DNA from: Woeseiaceae bacterium
GTDB taxonomy: Bacteria > Pseudomonadota > Gammaproteobacteria > Steroidobacterales > Woeseiaceae
Direction: 5' to 3'
Length of the DNA stretch: 64,000 nt
NCBI GenBank assembly: GCA_030065915.1
Contig: JASJCQ010000009.1
Location: 46,862 to 110,861 of the forward strand
Position numbers and translations under genes: made by a program. Of this stretch, positions 44,801 to 58,090 are shown in pieces. Position 1 is the first letter of the stretch; every line of letters begins with the position of its first letter. The notes under the pieces were generated by a model. It searched no databases. It was not told where the DNA came from and was given only the letters and a program-made list of their open reading frames with translations.

Positions 44801-46785
44801 TCCGCGCGACGATGGACCCGAACCTGCTGCCGGGAACGACCGTCATAAACACCGGCCGCGTCACGTGGAACGACCCGGTACAGGAACTGCTGGCGAGCGT
44901 CTCGATCGACGTCGGCGCCGAACCGAATGCCGGCATGGTCAGCGGCAACGTCTTCCACGATGCCGATCACGACAACAGCTTCGGTGCGGCTGAGCGAGGG
45001 CTCGAGGGCTGGACTGTAGAGCTCATTCAGGATGACGCTGTCGTCGCAACGATGCTGAGCAACGCCGACGGCTACTACCTGTTCAACAACATCGCGCCGA
45101 GCATGACACCGGAGATGTATTACACCGTCCGCTTCAGCGCGCCAGGCGCCGTCGCTACGACGGCAATGATGGGCGACACCGATTCGGACTTCACCGACGG
45201 CCCGCAACGCATCGACGAGATCGACGTGCAGGAAGGCAGCAACCTGCTTGATCTGAACCTGCCCGTCGACCCCAACGGCGTCGTTTACGAATCGGTGTCA
45301 CGCACGCCGGTGGCCGGCGCGACCGTCACAATGGTCGACGTGCGAAACGGCGTTCCCATGGCCTCGAGCTGCTTCGACGACCCGAACCAGCAGGGCCAGG
45401 TCACCGTCGGCAACGGCTACTACAAGTTCGAGCTGAACTTCTCTGACCCGTCTTGCCCACAAGGCCCTTACTACCTGATCCGCGTGACGCCGCCGGACAC
45501 GAGCTTCATCGCGGGCGTTAGTGAGCTGATTCCGCCCACCTCGGACGATACGACACAGCCCTTTAACGTGCCGAACTGCCCGGACTCTGCAACCGATGCC
45601 GTGCTGGGTGTGCTGCCGTACTGCGAAGCACAGCCCTCCGAGTTTGCGCCGACGACGGCCGTGCCAGCGCGGAGTGCGGCGACGGACTACCATTTCTTCC
45701 TGGACCTGGACGATTCGACGTCACCGACGTCCAGCCAACTATTCAATAACCATATCCCGCTGGATCCGCGCTTGGGCGGCGCCGTCGCGATCACGAAGAC
45801 GACGCCGTTGATGAACGTCAATCGCGGCCAGCTCGTGCCGTACACGATCACGGTCAGTAACTCCTTTGGCACGGACTTGAACGACGTCACGGTCGTCGAC
45901 CGCTTCCCGGCCGGCTTCCGCTACATCGAGGGCTCGGCACGCTTCGACGGCGTCGAATCCGAACCCGTCATCGTTGGCCGCGAATTACGCTGGGACAACC
46001 TCGAGCTCGACGTCGACGGTCGTCACGACATCCAGCTATTGCTGGCCGCCGGCGCGGGCCTGAAGGAAGGCGAGTTCACCAACCGTGCCCAGGCCGTCAA
46101 CTCGGTCTCCGGTACGGTCATGTCAGAGGAAGCCACGGCCACGGTACGGCTCGTGCCCGACCCGACCTTTGATTGCACCGACGTCACCGGCAAGGTCTAC
46201 AACGACAGCAACCGCAACGGCCTGCAGGACGGCGGCGAGGAAGGTCTCGCCGGCGTGCGCGTTGTCACCGCTCGCGGCCTGGCCGCCACGACCGACACCT
46301 ACGGCCGATACCATTTCACCTGCGCGATCACACCGAATGAATCACGAGGCAGCAATTTCGTCTTGAAGCTCGACGATCGCAGCCTGCCCTCGGGTTACCG
46401 CGTGTCGACACGACCGATACAGGTGCAACGCGCTACGCGAGGTAAGGCATTGCGCATCAACTTCGGCGCATCGATCCACCGCGTGATCGGCCTCGACGTT
46501 GCCGACCCGGTCTTCGAGCCCGGCACCGCCGACATGCGTCCGCTGTGGGAGCCGCGCATCGGCCTGCTGCTGGAAGAATTGCAGAAGGCGCCGGCCGTAC
46601 TGCGACTGTCCTATGTCGCTGACGTCGAGTCCGAGAAGCTCGTCAACGAGCGCATCGACCTGATGAAGGAGCGCATTGAGACAGCATGGCAGGAGCTCGA
46701 TGGTAGCTATGAGCTCGTCATCGAACCGGAAGTGTTCTGGCGACTCGGCGGGCCGCCTGATGTCAGCAAAGGAGAAGCGCGATGA
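41890..46785 (+). CDS. Giant exported DUF11 / SdrD-B-like repeat protein (1631 aa)
   Basis: I chose ATG 41890, which gives a signal peptide (LVAFLVTVALSSLILLTPVNSVLA). Next comes a choice-of-anchor-K-like domain (about 30-215, ISWGTTAGQQSGYDF). Then four or five DUF11 domains follow (LRYSIYVENLGDVALPDFYI, LRYTITVENYGTDNATNVYI, LRYTITVYNNGTVPATAAEL, LEYTVTVRNIGLVPALYVTL), one SdrD-B-like unit (about 1016-1110, VSGNVFHDADHDNSFGAAE), another DUF11 (about 1300-1420) and a second SdrD-B-like unit (about 1432-1520, NDSNRNGLQDGGEEGLAG). The last 100 residues resemble a degenerate OmpA-like domain. It overlaps the next gene by four bases. It is probably a secreted, rod-like surface or periplasm-spanning protein. 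Confidence 0.88.
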   Translation: MNKLVAFLVTVALSSLILLTPVNSVLAAEITFISVQGSWRDPVDSVPGDQAGDPVITNGDPISSISWGTTAGQQSGYDFIATLPPPFELPGQIPFFSLGTFQHRNFEVGEPSLVSVQLDVEVMLAIDGVPEGPLTFTFTLNHEETPNNLDPCPYPTPPGDGCTDRVTIVASADPTTFNVNGVDYTLEMSFLDNGSAVDEFITEEGNIVNSTGLVGEFTLPPGLAMTKTGPSMLRLGEWGNFTLAVQNESESDAYDATIIDLLPDGPDGGMCDVPPEVLSAQVFQSDGVTPVAGKGPLVEGTDYTLIWDGATCQLTFVTQTAQSVIAVNERLMIEYRSQLDLDSTDGTILTNIAGATEWFNSDASTRYARLLTDGTPGVGDHEDSHDVTVNLPELRFEKTVVNVTTGEDPGTVGTPGDTLRYSIYVENLGDVALPDFYIRDELDALNAEASFQPGTLNIVTLPGGADASGTDPNGGTAATGLLDVRNLAVGVGETVLVEFEVDLAPVLANDSFVYNQSQFFDNGLQIALSDDPNINGPADPNVPDDDDPTQIQIQSAPLFRIEKISTYLDGNPAILLAGERLRYTITVENYGTDNATNVYITDAIPASTDYIPNSTTLNGNAVADVPTGSPLVDGILVNAPEDATPGNMNAQVADNVATITFDVQVYPDAPDGTIISNQAFVDAEDQGLADLPSDDPRTDVPDDPTQDIVGNFPLIFAPKTAELIIDAGSPGIVDPGDTLRYTITVYNNGTVPATAAELIDQVPNDVTYVADSTTLNGEPVGQPDGGDFPLVDGIPISGADVTPPLPADGEGLINPGESAVVTFDMYVNLATPTGTQIVNQATVYTAERPNTLTDGDGNPATGPEPTIVVVGDAQALDITKDVAVVNGGPAYAGAELEYTVTVRNIGLVPALYVTLYDDVDMATPGYLTLTPDSATMNGLTDGVTVAGSLITADYFNEYGALDPGASVVLRFRATMDPNLLPGTTVINTGRVTWNDPVQELLASVSIDVGAEPNAGMVSGNVFHDADHDNSFGAAERGLEGWTVELIQDDAVVATMLSNADGYYLFNNIAPSMTPEMYYTVRFSAPGAVATTAMMGDTDSDFTDGPQRIDEIDVQEGSNLLDLNLPVDPNGVVYESVSRTPVAGATVTMVDVRNGVPMASSCFDDPNQQGQVTVGNGYYKFELNFSDPSCPQGPYYLIRVTPPDTSFIAGVSELIPPTSDDTTQPFNVPNCPDSATDAVLGVLPYCEAQPSEFAPTTAVPARSAATDYHFFLDLDDSTSPTSSQLFNNHIPLDPRLGGAVAITKTTPLMNVNRGQLVPYTITVSNSFGTDLNDVTVVDRFPAGFRYIEGSARFDGVESEPVIVGRELRWDNLELDVDGRHDIQLLLAAGAGLKEGEFTNRAQAVNSVSGTVMSEEATATVRLVPDPTFDCTDVTGKVYNDSNRNGLQDGGEEGLAGVRVVTARGLAATTDTYGRYHFTCAITPNESRGSNFVLKLDDRSLPSGYRVSTRPIQVQRATRGKALRINFGASIHRVIGLDVADPVFEPGTADMRPLWEPRIGLLLEELQKAPAVLRLSYVADVESEKLVNERIDLMKERIETAWQELDGSYELVIEPEVFWRLGGPPDVSKGEAR

Positions 46786-49700
46786 ATGCGAAGTTCGTCA
46801 AGCACAGCTTTGCCCTACTGGGCGTGGCGTCGATGCTGCTCGCGACCTCCGTCGTGCTGGCTGATGGCGATGTGGATGAGGCGCCGATCCTCGAAGCCGT
46901 AGAGCGCCACCTGTCGACCGACTTCCCCCTCAAGCAGTGGGTGCAGGATCCGGAACGCGTCGATGCCTCCTTGAGTGATCAGATCGACGTACGCGAGAAA
47001 GACGTCGACGGCTTCGAGACGATCAAGCTGTCCGGCCTCGTCGACCCTATCCGCTTCGCAACCGGTGTTGCGGAGATTCCGGACGAGACGGTTCAGACGC
47101 TCGGCGAAATTCTGAATAGCATGCGCGACCGGCTGAACGTGCGCCTGCACTTCATCGGTCACGCCGACAACCAGCCGCTGTCGCCGCGACTGCAGGCCGT
47201 GTACGGCGACAACTTCGGCCTGTCACGCGAACGCGCCGGCAAGGTCGCCGAGCATTTCCAGGGTGCCCTGTCGCTGCCGCCGGAGGCGATCTCGTACGAC
47301 TGGCGCGGCGACACCGACCCGGTCGCAAGCAATGATTCGACAGCAGGTCGCTCGCAGAATCGCCGCGTCGAGGTCGAGGTCTGGTACGACGAGCCCGTCA
47401 AACGCAAAGGCCTCGAGGAGTTCCTCGTCGCCCACGACGTCAAGCGCCGCAAGGTCTGCCGCATGGAGACGGTCTGTAAGCTTCGCTACATCGAGGGCCA
47501 CGCGAATCGCGCCAAGGTCAAGAACCTGATTCCGCCGCTGCGTTACGGTGAGGAATCGATCGACGTCACCGACGATTTCATCGCCGACATCGAACGCGCA
47601 CTGGCCAATCTCGCCGAGAAAGACAACGTCGTCGTCAAGTTCATCGGCTACACGGACGACTCGCCGCTCGCCGGCCGCGTCGAACGCATTTACGGTGATC
47701 ACACTGGACTCGCAAAAGCGCGTGCGCGCCGCGCCGCACTGGCAGTGCAGGACTCGCTCGGTCTCGCGGGCGAATCGATCCTGTCGGACGGCCGCGGCAT
47801 CGACCGCCCGGTTGCCAGCAACCAGACCCGTGAAGGCCGTGCACTGAATCGCCGCGTCGAAGTCGAGTTCTGGTACGACGATCCGCTGCAGGAACTGCCA
47901 AACGAGCCGATGATGTGCCCGGATTCGGACGGCGCCGAAGTCGTGACTCGCGTTTACGATCCGCCGTGGGGCAATATCGCCGACCTGGACTTCGTCGACG
48001 GCCGCCCGGTTATCCCGGCAGGCTACGCTGCAACGCTTGAGCGTGCGCTCGGTGATATCGCCGACCGCACGAACCCGCGCCTGCGATTCGTTGGCTACAC
48101 CCGCAACGAACGCCTCGCGCGTCGAACGGCTTCTGTCTATGGCGACGACATCGGCCTCTCTGCGTCCCGCGCACGCCGTGCTATGGATGTGCTGGCCTCC
48201 GACATGCAGCTCGAACCTCACGAGTCCGAATTCGAGGGCCGCGGCTTCGTTCATTCCGACGACGTCGTCAACGCCGGCTTCGTGCAGGGCGATACCTCGC
48301 ACGTCGCCGTGCAGGTCGTCTACGACGAGCTCGCAATCCTCGACGACTATGAAGGCGTCGACATCACGCGCATGACGCGTGAGCTCAAGCCTGAGAACCC
48401 GCTGGGCCTGAACCTGATGCGCATCACCGTCGATGGTGAACCGATCGACGATCCCAAGCGCAGCTCGTCCGACATTCAACGCTGCACGGACGTCGCTTTT
48501 GAAGAGGCCGATATTCAGTTCGGTTTCGACAACCTGCGCTCGGCACCGCGCCTGGCCGTTGCCGCGAAACCCGCGCGCGTCTCGTTGAGCAGCGCCGTCG
48601 CCTATGAGCCATGGCTGTCCGTCGACGGCGTGCGTCACTTCACCGAGGCGACCTCTGTACAGTTCAGGATGTACACGAACTACTCCTACTTCATCGACCG
48701 CGCCGAAGTCCGCATCTTTGCGAACGGCCAGTCGGTGCAGTCTGATCCGCTCGCCGTCATCGACATTACCAAGGAAGGCGTCGCCAGCTGGCAGCCGGAC
48801 GGTGACGAACTCAAATTCGAAGGCAGTCAGCTCGCCTATGTGCTGCGTGCCTACGGCACCGACGGCAATTTCGACGAAACGAACGCACAGCCGATCTTCC
48901 TCATCCATGAAAACGCCGAAGACGTGGAAGACTCGGAACCGCTGCCGGAAGACGACGCAGAGCTGTTCGCTTCCTATGGCGAGAACGCGCTGACGCTGCA
49001 CAACATTGGCCTGTCCAGCGGTACGGTCAACGTCCGTGGCACCGGCATCCGCGACGACCAGGAAGTCTGGGTTGCAGGTCGTCCGATCCCGGTCGACAAC
49101 AGCGGCAGCTTCGTCACCGAAGAGATCCTGCCGGAGGGCGCGCACACGGTCGAGGTCGCCGTCATCAACAAGGAAGACGGTCGCGGCAATCTCTTCTTAC
49201 GCGATCTCGAGTTCAAGGAACGCGACTGGTTCTATGTCGGCATGGCCGACGTGACCTTCTCGGAAGGCTCGACGAGCGGACCGATCGATCTGTTCCAGGG
49301 CGCGAACTCGGACGCTGACGTCACGTCGAACCTCGATGGCCGCCTGGCGTTCTTCGTCAACGGCAAGTTCGGCGACCACTGGAAGCTGACCGCCAGCGCG
49401 GACACGCGCGAAGGTCCGGTTGAAGACCTGTTCTCGAATTTCATGAACAAGTCGCCGGAGTCGCTCTTCCGCCGCATCGACCCGGACTACTACTACCCGA
49501 CCTTCGGTGACGACTCGACGGTGCAGGAACTCGCACCGAGCATGGGCAAGTTCTTCGTCCGATTAGGAAAAGACGACGACTACGGCCAATGGGGCAACTT
49601 CAAGGTCGCGTACATGAACAACGAGCTGGCGCAGGTCGATCGCGGCCTGTACGGCGCGAACTTCCACTTCCAGTCCGACGCGACGACCGAATTCGGTGAG

Positions 49701-51917
49701 CGCCGCTTTGTTGCCGACACCTTTGTCGCCGAGCCGGGCACTATCGGCAGTCGCGAAGAGTTCCGCGGCACCGGCGGTTCGCTTTACTTCCTGCAGCGCC
49801 AGGACGTCCTTGCGGGCTCCGAGCGTGTTCGCATCGAGATTCGCGACAAGGCCTCCGGCCTCGTCACGGGCGTGCGTAACCTGACACCGGCCCTGGACTA
49901 CGACATCGACTACCTGCAGGGCCGCATCGTGCTGTCCGAACCGCTGGCTTCAACGGCCGACGACAACCTGCTCGTCCGCGACAATGCCAATGCCGGCGAC
50001 GCAGCCTTCCTCGTCGTGCGATACGAGTACACGCCGGGTTTCGACGATATCGATTCACTGTCCACCGGTGGCCAGGCGCACTACTGGATCGGTGAGTACG
50101 TGAAGCTGGGGCTGACGGCCAACCAGAACGAACAGGATGACGTCGACAGCAGCCTGCAGGCGGCTGACCTGACCTTCCGCTGGGCGGCTGAGTCGTGGCT
50201 GAAATACCAGCAATCGACGAGCGAAGGTCTCGTGTCACTGCCGCAGCAGTCCACCGACGGCGGTTTCGAGTTTAATTCCTTCGACCCGGCGTCGTTCGTC
50301 AACGCCGAGGCCGACGCGGAGCGGATCGACCTGAGCGTTTCGCTCGGTGACTTCGTCGAGTTCACGCGCGGCAAACTGACGGTCTACAGCCAGGAAGCCG
50401 ACGCCGGCTACACGGCACCGGGCTTAACGACGCTGACGGACACGCGCGCCTACGGCGGCACATTCACGCTGCCGATCGGCGAGCGCTTCTCCTTTGGCGC
50501 GAAGATTGACACACGCGAGCAGGAGCTTGGCGTCGATACCAGCGCCAGGGAATACAACATCGGCTACCAGCTCGGCGATCGCTGGAGCCTGAGTGCCGGC
50601 TATCGCGAAGACGAGCGCACCGACGGATCGATCATTGTGCCGTTCACGCAGGAGCAGGGCGAACGCGCCGACCGCGTGTTGCAGGTGGGCTACGATTCGC
50701 AGTCGACCTGGGACGTGTACGCCTTCTCGCAGGACACCGTGTCCGTTACCGGCAACCGCCAGGAGAATGGACGCTTCGGTGTCGGTGGCGGCTACCGCGT
50801 TACCGACAAGCTCAAGCTGGAAGCCGAGTTCTCGGACGGCGATCTCGGCGAAGGCGGCCGTATCGGCACGAACTACATCCATTCCGATCACACGAGCCTG
50901 TACCTGAACTACGCGCTCGAGAACGAACGCACCGATAACGGACTGCCGACGGGTCGCGGCCGCGAGGGCAACCTCGTCGCCGGCATCAAGTCGCGCATCG
51001 CGGACAGCACCAGCGTGTTCCTGGAAGAGCGCTACCAGCACAACCTTGCGATGACCGGGCTGACACACGCCACCGGCATCACGTTCGCGCCCACCAGCAA
51101 GTGGAACCTGGGTGTAACGACCGACATCGGCACACTGCAGGACGTGCAAACCGGCGCCGAGACGGACCGACTGGCGACCGGTGTGCAGCTCGGCTTCACG
51201 ACGGCCAAGCTGCAAATCTCGAGCGGTATCGAGTATCGCAGCGACGACGTCGAACAACCGAACCTGAGTTACGCAGAACGCACGACCTGGCTGTACCGCA
51301 ACAGCTTCAAGTACCAGCTGAACCCGGGCGCAAGGTTCCTCGGCAAGTTCAATCACTCCGAGAGCGAAAACTCACAAGGGGCCTTCTATGACGGCGGTTT
51401 CACCGAGGCCGTGCTCGGCTACGCGCATCGCCCGGTCGACAACGACCGCCTGAACACGCTGGTCAAGTACACCTACTTCTACAATATGCCGACGACAGGC
51501 CAGATCGGCAGCCAGAACATTGCGTCGGAGTTCGTACAGAAAAGCCACATCGCCTCGGTCGACGTCACCTACGACATCACAAACGACTTCACGCTGGGCG
51601 GCAAGTACGGCTATCGCCTCGGGTCAGTGAGCCTCGACCGCGAAGACCCGGTCTACTTTGACAACGATGCGAGCCTGTATGTTATCCGCGGCGACTATCG
51701 CTTCCGTGAGCGTTGGGAAGTGCTCGTTGAAGCCCGCCTGCTCGACATGCCCGACCTGAACGAGAGTCGCAGTGGTGCGCTTGCAGCTGTCTCGAGGTAC
51801 GTCGGCGACCATCTCAAGATTGGCCTGGGCTACAACTTCTCGGACTTCTCCGACGACCTGACCGATCTCAGCTACGATCACAGCGGCGTGTTCCTGAACC
51901 TGACGGGTTCTATGTAG
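46782..51917 (+). CDS. Outer-membrane barrel protein with three N-terminal OmpA-like domains (1711 aa)
   Basis: A signal peptide (SFALLGVASMLLATSVVLA) is followed by three OmpA-like peptidoglycan-binding domains, starting near residues 82, 250 and 403. Each has an RAxxV-type helix (NFGLSRERAGKVAEHF, HTGLAKARARRAALAV, DIGLSASRARRAMDVL). A beta-rich linker with Ig-like elements runs to about 810. The rest (about 816-1711) is a TonB-receptor-like or fimbrial-usher-like barrel of many amphipathic strands, ending in HSGVFLNLTGSM, without a recognisable plug. The start codon overlaps the DUF11 gene stop (ATGA at 46782-46785), so the two are translationally coupled and probably form one complex. A peptidoglycan-anchored export or attachment pore is plausible but unproven. 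Confidence 0.86.
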   Translation: MNAKFVKHSFALLGVASMLLATSVVLADGDVDEAPILEAVERHLSTDFPLKQWVQDPERVDASLSDQIDVREKDVDGFETIKLSGLVDPIRFATGVAEIPDETVQTLGEILNSMRDRLNVRLHFIGHADNQPLSPRLQAVYGDNFGLSRERAGKVAEHFQGALSLPPEAISYDWRGDTDPVASNDSTAGRSQNRRVEVEVWYDEPVKRKGLEEFLVAHDVKRRKVCRMETVCKLRYIEGHANRAKVKNLIPPLRYGEESIDVTDDFIADIERALANLAEKDNVVVKFIGYTDDSPLAGRVERIYGDHTGLAKARARRAALAVQDSLGLAGESILSDGRGIDRPVASNQTREGRALNRRVEVEFWYDDPLQELPNEPMMCPDSDGAEVVTRVYDPPWGNIADLDFVDGRPVIPAGYAATLERALGDIADRTNPRLRFVGYTRNERLARRTASVYGDDIGLSASRARRAMDVLASDMQLEPHESEFEGRGFVHSDDVVNAGFVQGDTSHVAVQVVYDELAILDDYEGVDITRMTRELKPENPLGLNLMRITVDGEPIDDPKRSSSDIQRCTDVAFEEADIQFGFDNLRSAPRLAVAAKPARVSLSSAVAYEPWLSVDGVRHFTEATSVQFRMYTNYSYFIDRAEVRIFANGQSVQSDPLAVIDITKEGVASWQPDGDELKFEGSQLAYVLRAYGTDGNFDETNAQPIFLIHENAEDVEDSEPLPEDDAELFASYGENALTLHNIGLSSGTVNVRGTGIRDDQEVWVAGRPIPVDNSGSFVTEEILPEGAHTVEVAVINKEDGRGNLFLRDLEFKERDWFYVGMADVTFSEGSTSGPIDLFQGANSDADVTSNLDGRLAFFVNGKFGDHWKLTASADTREGPVEDLFSNFMNKSPESLFRRIDPDYYYPTFGDDSTVQELAPSMGKFFVRLGKDDDYGQWGNFKVAYMNNELAQVDRGLYGANFHFQSDATTEFGERRFVADTFVAEPGTIGSREEFRGTGGSLYFLQRQDVLAGSERVRIEIRDKASGLVTGVRNLTPALDYDIDYLQGRIVLSEPLASTADDNLLVRDNANAGDAAFLVVRYEYTPGFDDIDSLSTGGQAHYWIGEYVKLGLTANQNEQDDVDSSLQAADLTFRWAAESWLKYQQSTSEGLVSLPQQSTDGGFEFNSFDPASFVNAEADAERIDLSVSLGDFVEFTRGKLTVYSQEADAGYTAPGLTTLTDTRAYGGTFTLPIGERFSFGAKIDTREQELGVDTSAREYNIGYQLGDRWSLSAGYREDERTDGSIIVPFTQEQGERADRVLQVGYDSQSTWDVYAFSQDTVSVTGNRQENGRFGVGGGYRVTDKLKLEAEFSDGDLGEGGRIGTNYIHSDHTSLYLNYALENERTDNGLPTGRGREGNLVAGIKSRIADSTSVFLEERYQHNLAMTGLTHATGITFAPTSKWNLGVTTDIGTLQDVQTGAETDRLATGVQLGFTTAKLQISSGIEYRSDDVEQPNLSYAERTTWLYRNSFKYQLNPGARFLGKFNHSESENSQGAFYDGGFTEAVLGYAHRPVDNDRLNTLVKYTYFYNMPTTGQIGSQNIASEFVQKSHIASVDVTYDITNDFTLGGKYGYRLGSVSLDREDPVYFDNDASLYVIRGDYRFRERWEVLVEARLLDMPDLNESRSGALAAVSRYVGDHLKIGLGYNFSDFSDDLTDLSYDHSGVFLNLTGSM

Positions 51918-51931
51918 GGTAGTCGATTCCG

Positions 51932-51976
51932 CGCTTGTGTCAGATGCGCCTGATGTGCGTCAGACACACGCAAGCG
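51932..51976 (+). terminator. Imperfect hairpin after the OmpA/barrel gene
   Basis: CGCTTG plus TGTC (51932-51941) pairs with GACA plus CAAGCG (51963-51966, 51971-51976) across a short internal bulge. It lies 14 bases past the stop codon. No T-tract follows, so termination is uncertain. Confidence 0.35.
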
Positions 51977-52084
51977 ATCGACCTTGGGCGCACCCGCTCT
52001 TTGCGAGCAATTCACCTATACTGAGTAGATACGTACAGGCAGCGGCTGCCTGGTACGGAAACGACCAATCAAAGGAGCAGGCTA

Positions 52085-52546
52085 ATGCGTCAAACGACCT
52101 TGTCACTATTGGGTTTCTTCATTCTCGCAGCGCTCGGCAGCAGCCCGGCGCTCGCTCAGGATCATTCACGCGGCTGGGACCAGGGCCACATCGTCCAGGT
52201 CACCGAGGTCCGTATCAAGGACGGCATGCTCAACGCTTACATCAACGATCTCAACAACGTCTGGCGCAAGTTCCTGGAGGCTCAGATCGAGGATGGCGAC
52301 GTCGTCGATTACGGCATGTTCCTGAATCCGGACAAACGCGATGGCGAGCCCGACCTGTACCTGACCGTTACTTTCAAAAACTGGGCAGCCTATGACCGAG
52401 GCGTCGAGTACTTCGAAGCGCTTGGCGAGAAGGTGTTCGGTTCGACCAAGGAGATGCGTGAGGCCAATATCGATCGCGGCGAGCTCCGCACGATCGGCAG
52501 TACCTACACGTTGAGGGAAATCTCCTTCAAAGAGGCATCGGAATAA
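52085..52546 (+). CDS. Small secreted protein, possible dimeric alpha/beta-barrel fold
   Basis: The ATG at 52085 is preceded by AAAGGAG, and the product has a signal peptide (LLGFFILAALGSSPALAQ). The mature 128 residues show an alternating pattern: HIVQVTEVRIKDGMLNAYIND, VDYGMFLNPDKRDGEPDLYL and TVTFKNWAAYDRGVEYFEALG. This resembles the ferredoxin-like alpha/beta fold of ABM/EthD-type proteins, adapted for export. No catalytic motif is evident. TATACT at 52017-52022 may be its -10 element. It is convergent with the beta-oxidation operon and probably stands alone. The function is unknown. Confidence 0.78.
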   Translation: MRQTTLSLLGFFILAALGSSPALAQDHSRGWDQGHIVQVTEVRIKDGMLNAYINDLNNVWRKFLEAQIEDGDVVDYGMFLNPDKRDGEPDLYLTVTFKNWAAYDRGVEYFEALGEKVFGSTKEMREANIDRGELRTIGSTYTLREISFKEASE

Positions 52547-52562
52547 CAACAAGGCGCTGCCC

Positions 52563-52622
52563 CGACCGGCCGCGCGTCGGCCATTCGGGCTGTTGAAACG
52601 GCGACTCGCGGGTTTAGTCGCC
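52563..52622. terminator. Hairpins between convergent genes (possible bidirectional terminator)
   Basis: CCGAC/GTCGG (52563-52567 with 52576-52580) and GGCGACT/AGTCGCC (52600-52606 with 52616-52622) are perfect short stems in the 87 bases between the secreted-protein stop and the fadH stop. No clear T-tract is present on either strand. Confidence 0.4.
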
Positions 52623-52633
52623 TGGTTGGCGAA

Positions 52634-58030
<5,397 letters not shown>

Positions 58031-58090
58031 CTCCCGTTCAGTTCATGGCCGCATTTGATGGGCTGCTTTCGTTCAGCGTTTGCTCATCAA

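Noticed and set aside
43144..45207. Long minus-strand open frame (687 codons) inside the DUF11 gene
   Set aside because: It mirrors the plus-strand DUF11 repeats, is Val/Arg/Asp-rich without domains, and has no ribosome site; it is a shadow of GC-rich repetitive coding sequence.
47223..49145. Long minus-strand open frame (640 codons) inside the OmpA/barrel gene
   Set aside because: It is antisense to clear OmpA-like domains and has no recognisable protein features.
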